Translations under genes and position numbers: made by a program | In this document: positions 1-6,331 of the stretch, one piece after another | Layout of the letters: each line of letters begins with the position of its first letter | Numbering within the stretch: the first letter of the stretch is position 1 | Assembly: GCA_029939815.1 (NCBI GenBank) | Contig: JAOZSF010000123.1 | Coordinates: 1 to 6,393, forward strand | DNA length: 6,393 bases | Direction: 5' to 3' | DNA from: a bacterium | GTDB lineage: Bacteria; Auribacterota; UBA3054; B51-G9 | Notes under the pieces: generated by a model | The model's database searches: none | Seen by the model: only the letters and a program-made list of their open reading frames with translations | Told to the model about the DNA's origin: nothing

Positions 1-2
1 TT

Positions 3-2093
3 TCAGGATTGCCGAACACAAATCAGTTTGCCGATTTTTCCGCTATCGTTAATTCTAATTATTTTTATTGGGTTCGCACAATGAATATTAATGGATGGAG
101 CGATTATTCTGAAAGCGTTTACGGGTTCAGCACGGATAGCGAAGGTCCTGATACTCCCGGAAATGTTTCGCCGGTTGATGGCGCTTATATTCCAGTTTCT
201 TCATTGCCTACATCTTTAGATGCTACGGCTTATTCTGATCCTGACGGTTGGCCGATGGTTTCTGTTCAATGGCAAATGAACGATAATACAATTTTCAGTT
301 CACCTACCTGGGACACCGGTGAAATTTTTACAAATGCGACAAATATTACCGCCCCAAGCGGTCCGCTTGTTATGACAAATTATTGGCGTGTTCGATACAA
401 GAACAATCGGAACAAATGGAGTGATTGGTCAGCCGAAACATTTTTTATCACTGAAAAGGATTTTAATTCGCCATTTTATTTTTATGAAACTTTTAATAAT
501 GTTTCCACTTCAGGAGATGTAAATAAAGAATATTATATTTCCGGCAGACAACTCGGTTCCGCAGTGCCAATAGACTATGTATCACAAGGAACTACGATTG
601 TCGGAATAGAAGCTGCAAACACAAACAAACTTACACTTTCCGGTGCGGGAGCATCCTGTTCTCCGAATCAGAGTTTTGAAAAGTATTCTAATTTCAAAAT
701 TGAATTTGAAATAGAGCCCGGAAACGAAGGAACAGCAATTTGTTTTGGTAAATTAACGAAAAATGCTGCTCCAAACTCTCAGGGTGGAATGGGAATCGTT
801 TTCTATGGGAACGGAAGCGGAAGATACGATGTTTATAATAATGATTCCTTAATTGCTGTTATTACAAATCCGGCAGCAACAGGCGTAATGCACGTTTTAG
901 TTTCAGTATCCACACTTGATTTTGAATACGAATCCGCTAATGTAGCTTTATTTGTGAACGGGCAGCCCTTGCCACTCGAAAAATATTGGTTGAATAATAC
1001 TAATGATGTTCCAGAACAATGGTATGAAATAGGCTGGCGGTATCGTTATATTTATAATAAAGGAAATGGTTTCGGGAAAAATTTCGTCTCCTTTTACAAC
1101 CTCGGTGGGAATGGAATTATTGACAATCTTAAAATTGAACAAGCGGAAACTAATGCTACTTTTTATTCATGGTCAGATGATTCTAATTCAAAAATAAATT
1201 CTGAAAATAATTATTCGCACAATGTTAATCTATGCAGTGATAATGATGTAACTGTAAACAGCGTTCTTTTTTCCGGAACGGGAAAAACATCAAGCATTTT
1301 CATCGCAAACGGCAACCCGACTCTTGTTGGAACTAACTGGGCGGCTATTGATTCCGATGGCGCTTTTGAACAGGATTATCCCTGGACTGTTGATGATGTT
1401 TCTCCGCCAAGCGGAGTTGCAAACACCGGCAAACAATTGCTTGAAGATGTGCTTTTCGACAAATATGGAGATTATTATCTTGAATTAGATGTCACGCCGG
1501 GAACTTCAAATGTTTTTACTTTCTACAGACATGCCTGGGCTGACGATGAAACTTTTCAAACTGTTGCAAATGATGGCGGTGCACCGAAAGAATTTACTTA
1601 TGGAGCGGCAGGAACCGGCGGGATTATTGAATATAAATATCTTGCACCCGAAAATGGAAAATTCAAAATTGTTGTTTCGCCGGCGAAAACTATTTCCGCG
1701 TTTAGCAACTACGAAATCACAAACAGCATTATTCCAATTCTCGAATCAATAAATGAACTAAATTTTGGAGAAATTGTTCAGGGTGAATCTAAAACTCTTC
1801 TTTTGCCAATCTTTAATCTTGGCGGTGAAACTGTTTCAGGAGTGTTTAGTAATTCCTCTGCTCCATTCTCCTTTCCTGATGGCTCAAATTATTTTGCAAT
1901 GCCTGAATCGCCGGACTTTGTAAATATAACTTTTGCGCCGTTTACCGATGGAAATTTTTCAAATACAATTACTCTATCCGGCTGCGGCGGCAGTGCGCAA
2001 GTAGAACTTAAAGGAACGGCAATTCCTGAACCGTTTCTATTTATTAATTGTTATTTATTATTTATTATTTATTATTTGAGGAAAAGAATGTAA
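3..2093 (+). CDS. PEP-CTERM surface protein with FN3, LamG-like and choice-of-anchor D domains (paralogue A, 5' end missing)
   Basis: Partial gene: the frame is open from the first bases, and its first visible residues align with residue 228 of the complete paralogue at 3517-6294, so about 227 N-terminal residues (signal peptide, jelly-roll, start of FN3) lie outside the window. The TTG at 9 is an internal Leu codon, not a start. Visible order by nucleotide: end of a fibronectin type III domain (3-149), second FN3-like domain with a WPMVSVQWQ core (150-458), LamG/concanavalin-like β-sandwich (about 459-1143), divergent β-rich domain (about 1144-1740), choice-of-anchor D/ASH-type domain with LNFGEIVQGESKTLLLPIFNLGG (about 1743-2021), and a PEP-CTERM tail (2022-2090): a PEP motif, a hydrophobic helix rich in Ile, Leu and Tyr, and a terminal RKRM. 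The family is exported by Sec and processed by an exosortase in the envelope. No catalytic motif is visible; a binding, adhesive or scaffold role is inferred from the folds. The helix is encoded by a 7-bp tandem repeat. The lipoprotein gene follows after 68 nt. Confidence 0.88.
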   Translation, partial: SGLPNTNQFADFSAIVNSNYFYWVRTMNINGWSDYSESVYGFSTDSEGPDTPGNVSPVDGAYIPVSSLPTSLDATAYSDPDGWPMVSVQWQMNDNTIFSSPTWDTGEIFTNATNITAPSGPLVMTNYWRVRYKNNRNKWSDWSAETFFITEKDFNSPFYFYETFNNVSTSGDVNKEYYISGRQLGSAVPIDYVSQGTTIVGIEAANTNKLTLSGAGASCSPNQSFEKYSNFKIEFEIEPGNEGTAICFGKLTKNAAPNSQGGMGIVFYGNGSGRYDVYNNDSLIAVITNPAATGVMHVLVSVSTLDFEYESANVALFVNGQPLPLEKYWLNNTNDVPEQWYEIGWRYRYIYNKGNGFGKNFVSFYNLGGNGIIDNLKIEQAETNATFYSWSDDSNSKINSENNYSHNVNLCSDNDVTVNSVLFSGTGKTSSIFIANGNPTLVGTNWAAIDSDGAFEQDYPWTVDDVSPPSGVANTGKQLLEDVLFDKYGDYYLELDVTPGTSNVFTFYRHAWADDETFQTVANDGGAPKEFTYGAAGTGGIIEYKYLAPENGKFKIVVSPAKTISAFSNYEITNSIIPILESINELNFGEIVQGESKTLLLPIFNLGGETVSGVFSNSSAPFSFPDGSNYFAMPESPDFVNITFAPFTDGNFSNTITLSGCGGSAQVELKGTAIPEPFLFINCYLLFIIYYLRKRM
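2022..2090 (+). other. PEP-CTERM sorting signal of paralogue A
   Basis: The tripartite signal is complete: Pro-Glu-Pro encoded at 2025-2033, a hydrophobic segment of about 16 residues, and the basic end RKRM just before the TAA at 2091. In this family an exosortase recognises the PEP motif and the helix holds the precursor in the inner membrane. The helix is unusual in being encoded by almost pure A/T sequence and containing one Cys and three Tyr residues. Confidence 0.88.
2051..2077 (+). repeat. 7-bp tandem repeat (TTATTTA, about 3.9 copies) inside the anchor helix
   Basis: Three full TTATTTA units (2051-2057, 2058-2064, 2065-2071) and a partial TTATTT (2072-2077) lie inside the coding sequence of paralogue A. 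The unit length is not a multiple of three, so a change in copy number shifts the frame within the last codons of the gene. The corresponding part of paralogue B (about 6235-6280) has no such repeat. Confidence 0.9.
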
Positions 2094-2095
2094 CC

Positions 2096-2110
2096 CAAGT
2101 CTTTGACTTG
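2096..2110. repeat. Perfect inverted repeat, 6-bp arms
   Basis: CAAGTC (2096-2101), a TTT loop and GACTTG (2105-2110) form a small perfect hairpin two bases after the stop codon of paralogue A. It is followed by ATTAAAATTTTA rather than a clean T run, so it is at best a weak terminator. It may be part of one compound extragenic element together with the larger palindrome at 2124-2141. Confidence 0.6.
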
Positions 2111-2123
2111 ATTAAAATTTTAT

Positions 2124-2141
2124 ACCGAGCTGGAGCTCGGT
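2124..2141. repeat. Perfect 8-bp palindrome (REP-like) before the lipoprotein gene
   Basis: ACCGAGCT (2124-2131), GG, AGCTCGGT (2134-2141) is a perfect inverted repeat, GC-rich against an AT-rich background, ending 20 nt before the ATG of the lipoprotein. No T tract follows on the + strand, so it does not look like a rho-independent terminator. It has the ACCG...CGGT outer arms also seen in the palindrome after paralogue B (6312-6327). It could be a dispersed extragenic palindrome, an mRNA-stabilising hairpin or a protein-binding site; the sequence alone does not decide. Confidence 0.6.
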
Positions 2142-2161
2142 GTCCCCGGAAAAAAACTAAA

Positions 2162-3442
2162 ATGAAAAATCTAAAACCTAAAATCTTTTTGTGCATTGTT
2201 GGAATTGTAATACTACTTTTTACCGGTTGTAAATCGCAGCCGGCTAAAGCATCTGAACCTTTAAAAAAGAATATAGAACAATCAAAACCTGAAATGGAAA
2301 CACAATTAGATCGAATTAAAGATTTGCGAAAAGAATTAGCAGAAATCAGGAAATCAAAAATCCAAGATATTTCTCCTGTTAATTGGGAAAAAAATGACGG
2401 CATTATTCTTAGACTTCTTGAACGCGCGGAACAAACGCTTACCGATACTTTACCAAAAGCGCGCTTCGACTGGGAGCGCAGCGGCTACACTTCTCCGGAA
2501 AAAATGATTGATCAAGCGGAAGATTATTTGAAAACATTAAAAGAAGGGAAAGACCCTTTACCGGGAAAATTTTGCGAACCGGGAGGGACGGTTATTGACC
2601 ATTGCATAATTAAAAAAGATGACCTTTTTCATCTGTTTTATATTCGCGGAAAAGCTGCTACTCATTGGCCGGAATGGCCTACAAGAAATTTTGGACACGC
2701 AACAAGTAAAGACCTGCTTAACTGGAAAATCCACGAACCGGTTCTTCAATCTCCGGAAAAAGGATGGGATGAATATCAGGTCTGGGCTCCGCATATTGTT
2801 GAACATAAAGGTGAATACTATATGCTTTATACCGGTGTCAGCTATCCTTGCTGCCAGTGTATTGGTCTCGCAAAATCTAAAGATCTTTTTAACTGGGAAA
2901 GAATCGGCAACGGTCCCGTTATTACTCCGGGCGATTGGGGAATATGGCAAAAAGACGGGGCGGCGGATTGCCGTGACCCATCGATACTTAAAGTTGGCAA
3001 TACTTATTACTGTTATTATACCGCTGTAAGAAAAGTTAAAGGCGCTGTCCCGCCTCACGAATATTGTGTTGGAATTTCTTCTTCAAAAGATTTAATTCAT
3101 TGGAAAGATGAAGGATTTGCAAGGCTTGAGGCAAGCTTGAAAACTCCTCCGGAATCTCCGTTCGCTATAGAAAAAGCCGGAAAATTCTATCTGTTTTATT
3201 CAAGCTATAACCATGGTGTTGTAGTCGCTGTTTCCGATCATCCCGCTAAAGGATGGAAGGATTTACCGGAGGATAAATTAGTAATTATGCGAGGAGTTTC
3301 CGCCAGCGAAATCATAAAAGATGGAGAGAACTGGTACATTAGTTTAATTTCCCATGCACAAAACGCACTACACTTTTTTGAAATCAGAAAACTGATCTGG
3401 CATGATGACGGAAAAATATCAGCCGAAGTGATTAAATACTAA
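2162..3442 (+). CDS. Lipoprotein with GH43/GH32-like five-bladed β-propeller glycosidase domain
   Basis: A 426-aa predicted lipoprotein: basic N-terminus, hydrophobic stretch to residue 20, then LFTGC with the lipid-attached Cys at 23 (Phe at -3 is atypical). Residues 38-66 are charged and helical (possible coiled coil), with a second helical stretch to about 130, forming a stalk. From about 138 it reads as a GH43/GH32-clan β-propeller: blade motif SKDLxxW three times (182-188, 239-245, 308-314), a degenerate fourth (GWKDL, 364-368), WAPHI (208-212), RDP (271-273) and ESPF (331-334). By family analogy Asp146 in VIDHC is the candidate base, Asp272 the transition-state stabiliser and Glu331 the general acid; this assignment is inferred. 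Likely role: cleavage of a glycan at the cell envelope, substrate unknown. The ATG at 2162 was chosen because it gives the signal peptide; the ribosome site is poor (GGA at 2148-2150, 11 nt away). Eight Cys residues after Cys23 are unusual. A GH130- or GH117-like propeller, or a binding-only propeller, is possible. Confidence 0.85.
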   Translation: MKNLKPKIFLCIVGIVILLFTGCKSQPAKASEPLKKNIEQSKPEMETQLDRIKDLRKELAEIRKSKIQDISPVNWEKNDGIILRLLERAEQTLTDTLPKARFDWERSGYTSPEKMIDQAEDYLKTLKEGKDPLPGKFCEPGGTVIDHCIIKKDDLFHLFYIRGKAATHWPEWPTRNFGHATSKDLLNWKIHEPVLQSPEKGWDEYQVWAPHIVEHKGEYYMLYTGVSYPCCQCIGLAKSKDLFNWERIGNGPVITPGDWGIWQKDGAADCRDPSILKVGNTYYCYYTAVRKVKGAVPPHEYCVGISSSKDLIHWKDEGFARLEASLKTPPESPFAIEKAGKFYLFYSSYNHGVVVAVSDHPAKGWKDLPEDKLVIMRGVSASEIIKDGENWYISLISHAQNALHFFEIRKLIWHDDGKISAEVIKY

Positions 3443-3468
3443 ATTGATTTTGTACCCAAAATCAATTT
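3441..3468. terminator. 11-bp perfect inverted repeat overlapping the lipoprotein stop codon
   Basis: AAATTGATTTT (3441-3451), loop GTACCC and AAAATCAATTT (3458-3468) pair perfectly over 11 bp, or 12 if the loop G-C closes. The left arm starts inside the TAA at 3440-3442. The stem is AT-rich and its right arm ends in only three T, so it is weak as an intrinsic terminator. It could instead protect the 3' end of the lipoprotein message, attenuate transcription into paralogue B, or be an operator for a dimeric regulator. The pairing is certain; the function is not. Confidence 0.45.
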
Positions 3469-3516
3469 CCTAACTAACAACAACAACAACACAAAAGCAA
3501 CAAACCAAAAACAACT
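3469..3516 (+). promoter_or_regulatory. CA-rich, nearly G-free translation leader with (AAC)5
   Basis: The 48 nt before the ATG of paralogue B contain one G (3497) and three T; the rest is A and C, including five AAC units at 3476-3490. There is no Shine-Dalgarno sequence. Such a stretch cannot fold on itself, which suits initiation without Shine-Dalgarno pairing, where an unstructured A-rich leader is favoured. I could not identify a convincing -35/-10 promoter in the gap, so whether transcription starts here or reads through from the lipoprotein is open. Confidence 0.55.
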
Positions 3517-3564
3517 ATGAAAACTTTATTATTATCTCTACTACTTTCTACCGCCGCATTCGCT
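3517..3564 (+). other. Sec signal peptide of paralogue B
   Basis: Sixteen residues: Met-Lys, a Leu-rich core with Ser and Thr, and an Ala-Phe-Ala end that matches the small-x-small rule of signal peptidase I. No Cys follows, so this protein is not a lipoprotein, unlike its upstream neighbour. Confidence 0.8.
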
Positions 3565-6294
3565 GTTGTTAATGTCGAAAATTTTAGCTTTGAAGAACCG
3601 GACGTAACTGACAGAGTCTGGCTCGAGGGTGTAACAAACTATTGGGATTATTATGGCGGCCCATTTTTAAGCAACGGTGTAGGTGTGATTAATGAATACA
3701 ACAGCCCGTTTTGTCCCTCGCTTGCGGCTGCCGATGGCTCACAATTTGCATTTCTATGGTGCGGTGCAGGAGCAGAAATTGCACAAACCATGAGCGGATA
3801 TGTTTCTAATCATACTTATTCTGTTTCGTGGGCTGCAAGTGCGCGCGGAGCAACAACCGGCGGCGTGCTTTGGGTACTTATGGATAATGAAACTCTTGCA
3901 CGATATCCTCTTTTTGAAGAAAAGTTTATCATTACAAATATTGAATTTACGGCTACAGCGTCAAATCATCGCCTGCGATTTTTCCACGTTGGCGAATGGG
4001 ACAAAATGATTTTTGTTGATGACATACACATTCAGGAAACAGGTCTTCCGCCAAATCCGCCTGCAAATTTAACCGCTTCGCAGGGAATTTATTCTAACAA
4101 AGTAGAAATAACCTGGGAAACTTATATTGGTGATAATATTGTTTCTTCAGAAATTTACCGCGCGGAAATTAATAGCACAAATACCGCAATTATTATTTCA
4201 GGATTGCCGAACACAAATCAGTTTGCCGATTTTTCCGCTATCGTTAATTCCGATTATTTTTACTGGGTTCGTGTGATGAATAATAATGGTTGGAGCGATT
4301 TTTCCGGAAGTGCGATGGGATTCAGCACAGACAGCGATGGACCGATTATACCTACAAACTCTTTGCCGGTTGATGGTGAGCATTTTTCTTTGTCGGAACT
4401 CCCTGTAAATTTGGAAATGGAACCATATTTTGATCCCGCCGGTTGGCCTATGATTTCTATTCAATGGCAGATAGATGACACAACAAATTTCACTTACCCT
4501 AAATGGAATAGCGGGATTCTTTTAACTAATGCGGTAAATATAGAAGCCCCGACTTCAGTTCTTGGCGCAACAAATTACTTTCGCGCAAGATTTAAAAACA
4601 ATCGCAACAAATGGAGTGAATGGTCATTATCAACCAGTTTTACTACTGAGAAGAACTTGAATTCTCCTTTTTATTTTTATGACACTTTTAATAATGTTTC
4701 CGGCTCAGGAAACGTGAATAAAGATTATACAGTTAGCGGAAGACAATACGGGAAAGTTATTCCGGTTGAATACTCTATTGTAGGTACAACTGAAATAGGC
4801 GATACAGCAGTTAATCCCAATAAACTGACTTTAAGCGGTGTTGCAGCTTGTTCTCCGAACTGGAGTTTTGAAGATTCCGGAGAATTTACAATTGATGTGA
4901 AGATTAATCCAAGTGCTGACGGTTCAGCAATAACATTTGGCAAAATGTCACAAAATCTTCCGGCAAGTGGATCAGGTGGTTTCGGAATTATCTTTTATGG
5001 CGATGCCAGCGGGAGATATGATGTTTATGATTCTGCAACATTAGTAGGAACTTTTACAAATAATGTTGTAAAATCAAGTGAGCTTCAGGTTTTGCTTTCG
5101 GCTTCTACAATTGACTTTGATAGTGATCCGGCTTATATTTCAGTAACAGTAAATAACTCGCCGCTTGTGTTAAAAAGAACGTGGATGTCAGAAATGCCGA
5201 CAACTAATCTTTATGATCGATGGGCTTATACTTACGCTTACTATAAAGATAGCGGATTCATCAATAATTATATTACTTTATATAATTATGGCGGTGATGG
5301 AGTTTATGACGATCTTAAAATTTCTACTATGAATACAAAATATTCCACGAGAACCTGGGAAGATGATGACGATACATGGATCGGTACAAGTAATCCCGTA
5401 GAAAAATTCACTCATGCAGTCAATATTAACACAAACGCCGGTATAACTGTCAACGGACTTGAGTTTGTAGGCGTAGGACAGGGAACAAACTGGCTTACTT
5501 CGGATACTATTCCTGCTTGCCACGGTACAAACTGGTCGCTCTTCAACTCCAGCGGCTCTATGGCGTGGTACAGCCAGAATCCAACACTTATTAGTGGTGA
5601 CAGCAGGCTGATCGCGGAACGCGGGATTTATGGATGGAGCTGTTCGGTTGGAATCATTTTATCGAATCTTGTACCAAATTCTATTAATGTTTTAAATATT
5701 TATGGCTACCCTTTTGAGACTTCACGTTCAAGAATTTCTTACTTTTCCGGCAGCGATGGCGGATTGTTCGAGGTTGATGAGAATGAATTTATGGATAAGG
5801 GACAAATAATTGAGTATGAATACACAGCGGGCAGTGATGGAACATTTACTATTATTATTACACCGGAACCTGCTCAGGATTATTTTGTATATGGTTTCAG
5901 CAGCTATCTGAAAGAAATTTCCGATCCTGAAATTAGTGTAGTTAACTTCCTTGATTTTGGTGAAGTAGCTGTAAGCAAAACTAAATCTATGAACCTTGAT
6001 ATTTTTAATGTCGGCGGGGGGATTGTTTCCGGCAGTGTCAGCTTTGCAACTATAGACAGTTTCTTTACAGTTTCAACAAATTATTATTATGCAACTAAAG
6101 AGTCTATGGACACAATTAATGTAATGTTTCAACCTGATGAAGAAATAGATTATTCAAATACTCTTTATCTTACAGGCAGTGGAACTAACGGAATTGTTGA
6201 AATTCTTCTGACAGGAACGGGAGTACCTGAACCAACAATATTTTTGCTTTTGAGTTTTGGGTTTTGGATTTGTCTTCTCGCAAAGCGAAAATAA
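3517..6294 (+). CDS. PEP-CTERM surface protein with jelly-roll, FN3, LamG-like and choice-of-anchor D domains (paralogue B, complete)
   Basis: A 925-aa exported protein. The ATG at 3517 is the right start because it opens a classical Sec signal peptide, hydrophobic from residue 3, with AFA at 14-16 as likely cleavage site. Domains by residue: N-terminal carbohydrate-binding-type jelly-roll opening with ENFSFEEP (about 17-174); FN3 (about 178-273); second FN3-like domain with WPMISIQWQ (about 274-378); LamG/concanavalin-like sandwich (about 380-604); a β-rich, probably jelly-roll domain (about 605-797); choice-of-anchor D/ASH-type domain with LDFGEVAVSKTKSMNLDIFNVGG (about 803-902); PEP-CTERM tail (903-925). 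No enzyme motif is visible; the folds suggest glycan or protein binding outside the inner membrane, after exosortase processing. Identity with paralogue A is 41 of 49 residues in the FN3 end, 26 of 39 at the LamG start, and much lower in 605-797. It lies 74 nt after the lipoprotein gene. Domain names come from motif reading, not a profile search. Confidence 0.9.
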   Translation: MKTLLLSLLLSTAAFAVVNVENFSFEEPDVTDRVWLEGVTNYWDYYGGPFLSNGVGVINEYNSPFCPSLAAADGSQFAFLWCGAGAEIAQTMSGYVSNHTYSVSWAASARGATTGGVLWVLMDNETLARYPLFEEKFIITNIEFTATASNHRLRFFHVGEWDKMIFVDDIHIQETGLPPNPPANLTASQGIYSNKVEITWETYIGDNIVSSEIYRAEINSTNTAIIISGLPNTNQFADFSAIVNSDYFYWVRVMNNNGWSDFSGSAMGFSTDSDGPIIPTNSLPVDGEHFSLSELPVNLEMEPYFDPAGWPMISIQWQIDDTTNFTYPKWNSGILLTNAVNIEAPTSVLGATNYFRARFKNNRNKWSEWSLSTSFTTEKNLNSPFYFYDTFNNVSGSGNVNKDYTVSGRQYGKVIPVEYSIVGTTEIGDTAVNPNKLTLSGVAACSPNWSFEDSGEFTIDVKINPSADGSAITFGKMSQNLPASGSGGFGIIFYGDASGRYDVYDSATLVGTFTNNVVKSSELQVLLSASTIDFDSDPAYISVTVNNSPLVLKRTWMSEMPTTNLYDRWAYTYAYYKDSGFINNYITLYNYGGDGVYDDLKISTMNTKYSTRTWEDDDDTWIGTSNPVEKFTHAVNINTNAGITVNGLEFVGVGQGTNWLTSDTIPACHGTNWSLFNSSGSMAWYSQNPTLISGDSRLIAERGIYGWSCSVGIILSNLVPNSINVLNIYGYPFETSRSRISYFSGSDGGLFEVDENEFMDKGQIIEYEYTAGSDGTFTIIITPEPAQDYFVYGFSSYLKEISDPEISVVNFLDFGEVAVSKTKSMNLDIFNVGGGIVSGSVSFATIDSFFTVSTNYYYATKESMDTINVMFQPDEEIDYSNTLYLTGSGTNGIVEILLTGTGVPEPTIFLLLSFGFWICLLAKRK
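4196..4250 (+). repeat. 55-bp direct repeat, identical to positions 1-55
   Basis: Base-by-base comparison shows 1-55 and 4196-4250 to be identical, within the FN3 domain of both paralogues. The first mismatches are 56 (T versus C) and 57 (A versus G), and differences are frequent after that. How far identity extends to the left of position 1 cannot be seen. Confidence 0.93.
6223..6291 (+). other. PEP-CTERM sorting signal of paralogue B
   Basis: Pro-Glu-Pro at residues 904-906 (6226-6234), a hydrophobic helix rich in Phe and Leu with a Trp and a Cys, and the basic end AKRK before the TAA at 6292. It is the same design as in paralogue A, but the helix sequence is different and not repeat-encoded, so the two anchors diverged or arose separately. 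Confidence 0.9.
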
Positions 6295-6308
6295 TGTAGC
6301 GCAAGCGC

Positions 6309-6331
6309 GTGACCGGCGCATGCCGGTTCAC
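6309..6331. repeat. GC-rich REP-like palindrome after paralogue B
   Basis: ACCGGC (6312-6317), loop GCAT, GCCGGT (6322-6327) is a perfect 6-bp hairpin starting 18 nt after the stop codon. With T6327 bulged, GTGA (6309-6312) pairs with TCAC (6328-6331) and the stem grows to 9 bp. A smaller GCGC-AA-GCGC hairpin precedes it (6299-6308). The sequence is much richer in GC than the genes. No T run follows, so an intrinsic terminator is not well supported. The rest of the 99-nt tail (to 6393) shows no gene that I can defend. Confidence 0.55.

Noticed and set aside
9..11. TTG as the start of paralogue A
   Set aside because: The frame is open upstream of it, and the residues before it match residues 228-229 of paralogue B, so this is an internal codon of a gene cut by the window edge.
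2111..2150. Rho-independent terminator between paralogue A and the lipoprotein gene
   Set aside because: The GC-rich stem at 2124-2141 is followed by GTCCCCGG and then A residues, not a T run, on the + strand; no - strand gene exists for the opposite orientation to serve.
2048..2161. N-terminal extension of the lipoprotein from the TTG at 2048
   Set aside because: It would overlap the end of paralogue A, run through two palindromes and place 38 residues before a good lipoprotein signal peptide. The ATG at 2162 explains the protein better.
2558..3058. Open frame of about 166 codons on the - strand
   Set aside because: It lies wholly opposite the propeller domain, has no recognisable domain, and the + strand frame carries clear family motifs. 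The other antisense frames were rejected for the same reason.
5860..5871. Second Pro-Glu-Pro (residues 783-785) in paralogue B as a sorting motif
   Set aside because: No hydrophobic helix or basic tail follows; it lies in a β-rich domain. The real signal is at residues 903-925.
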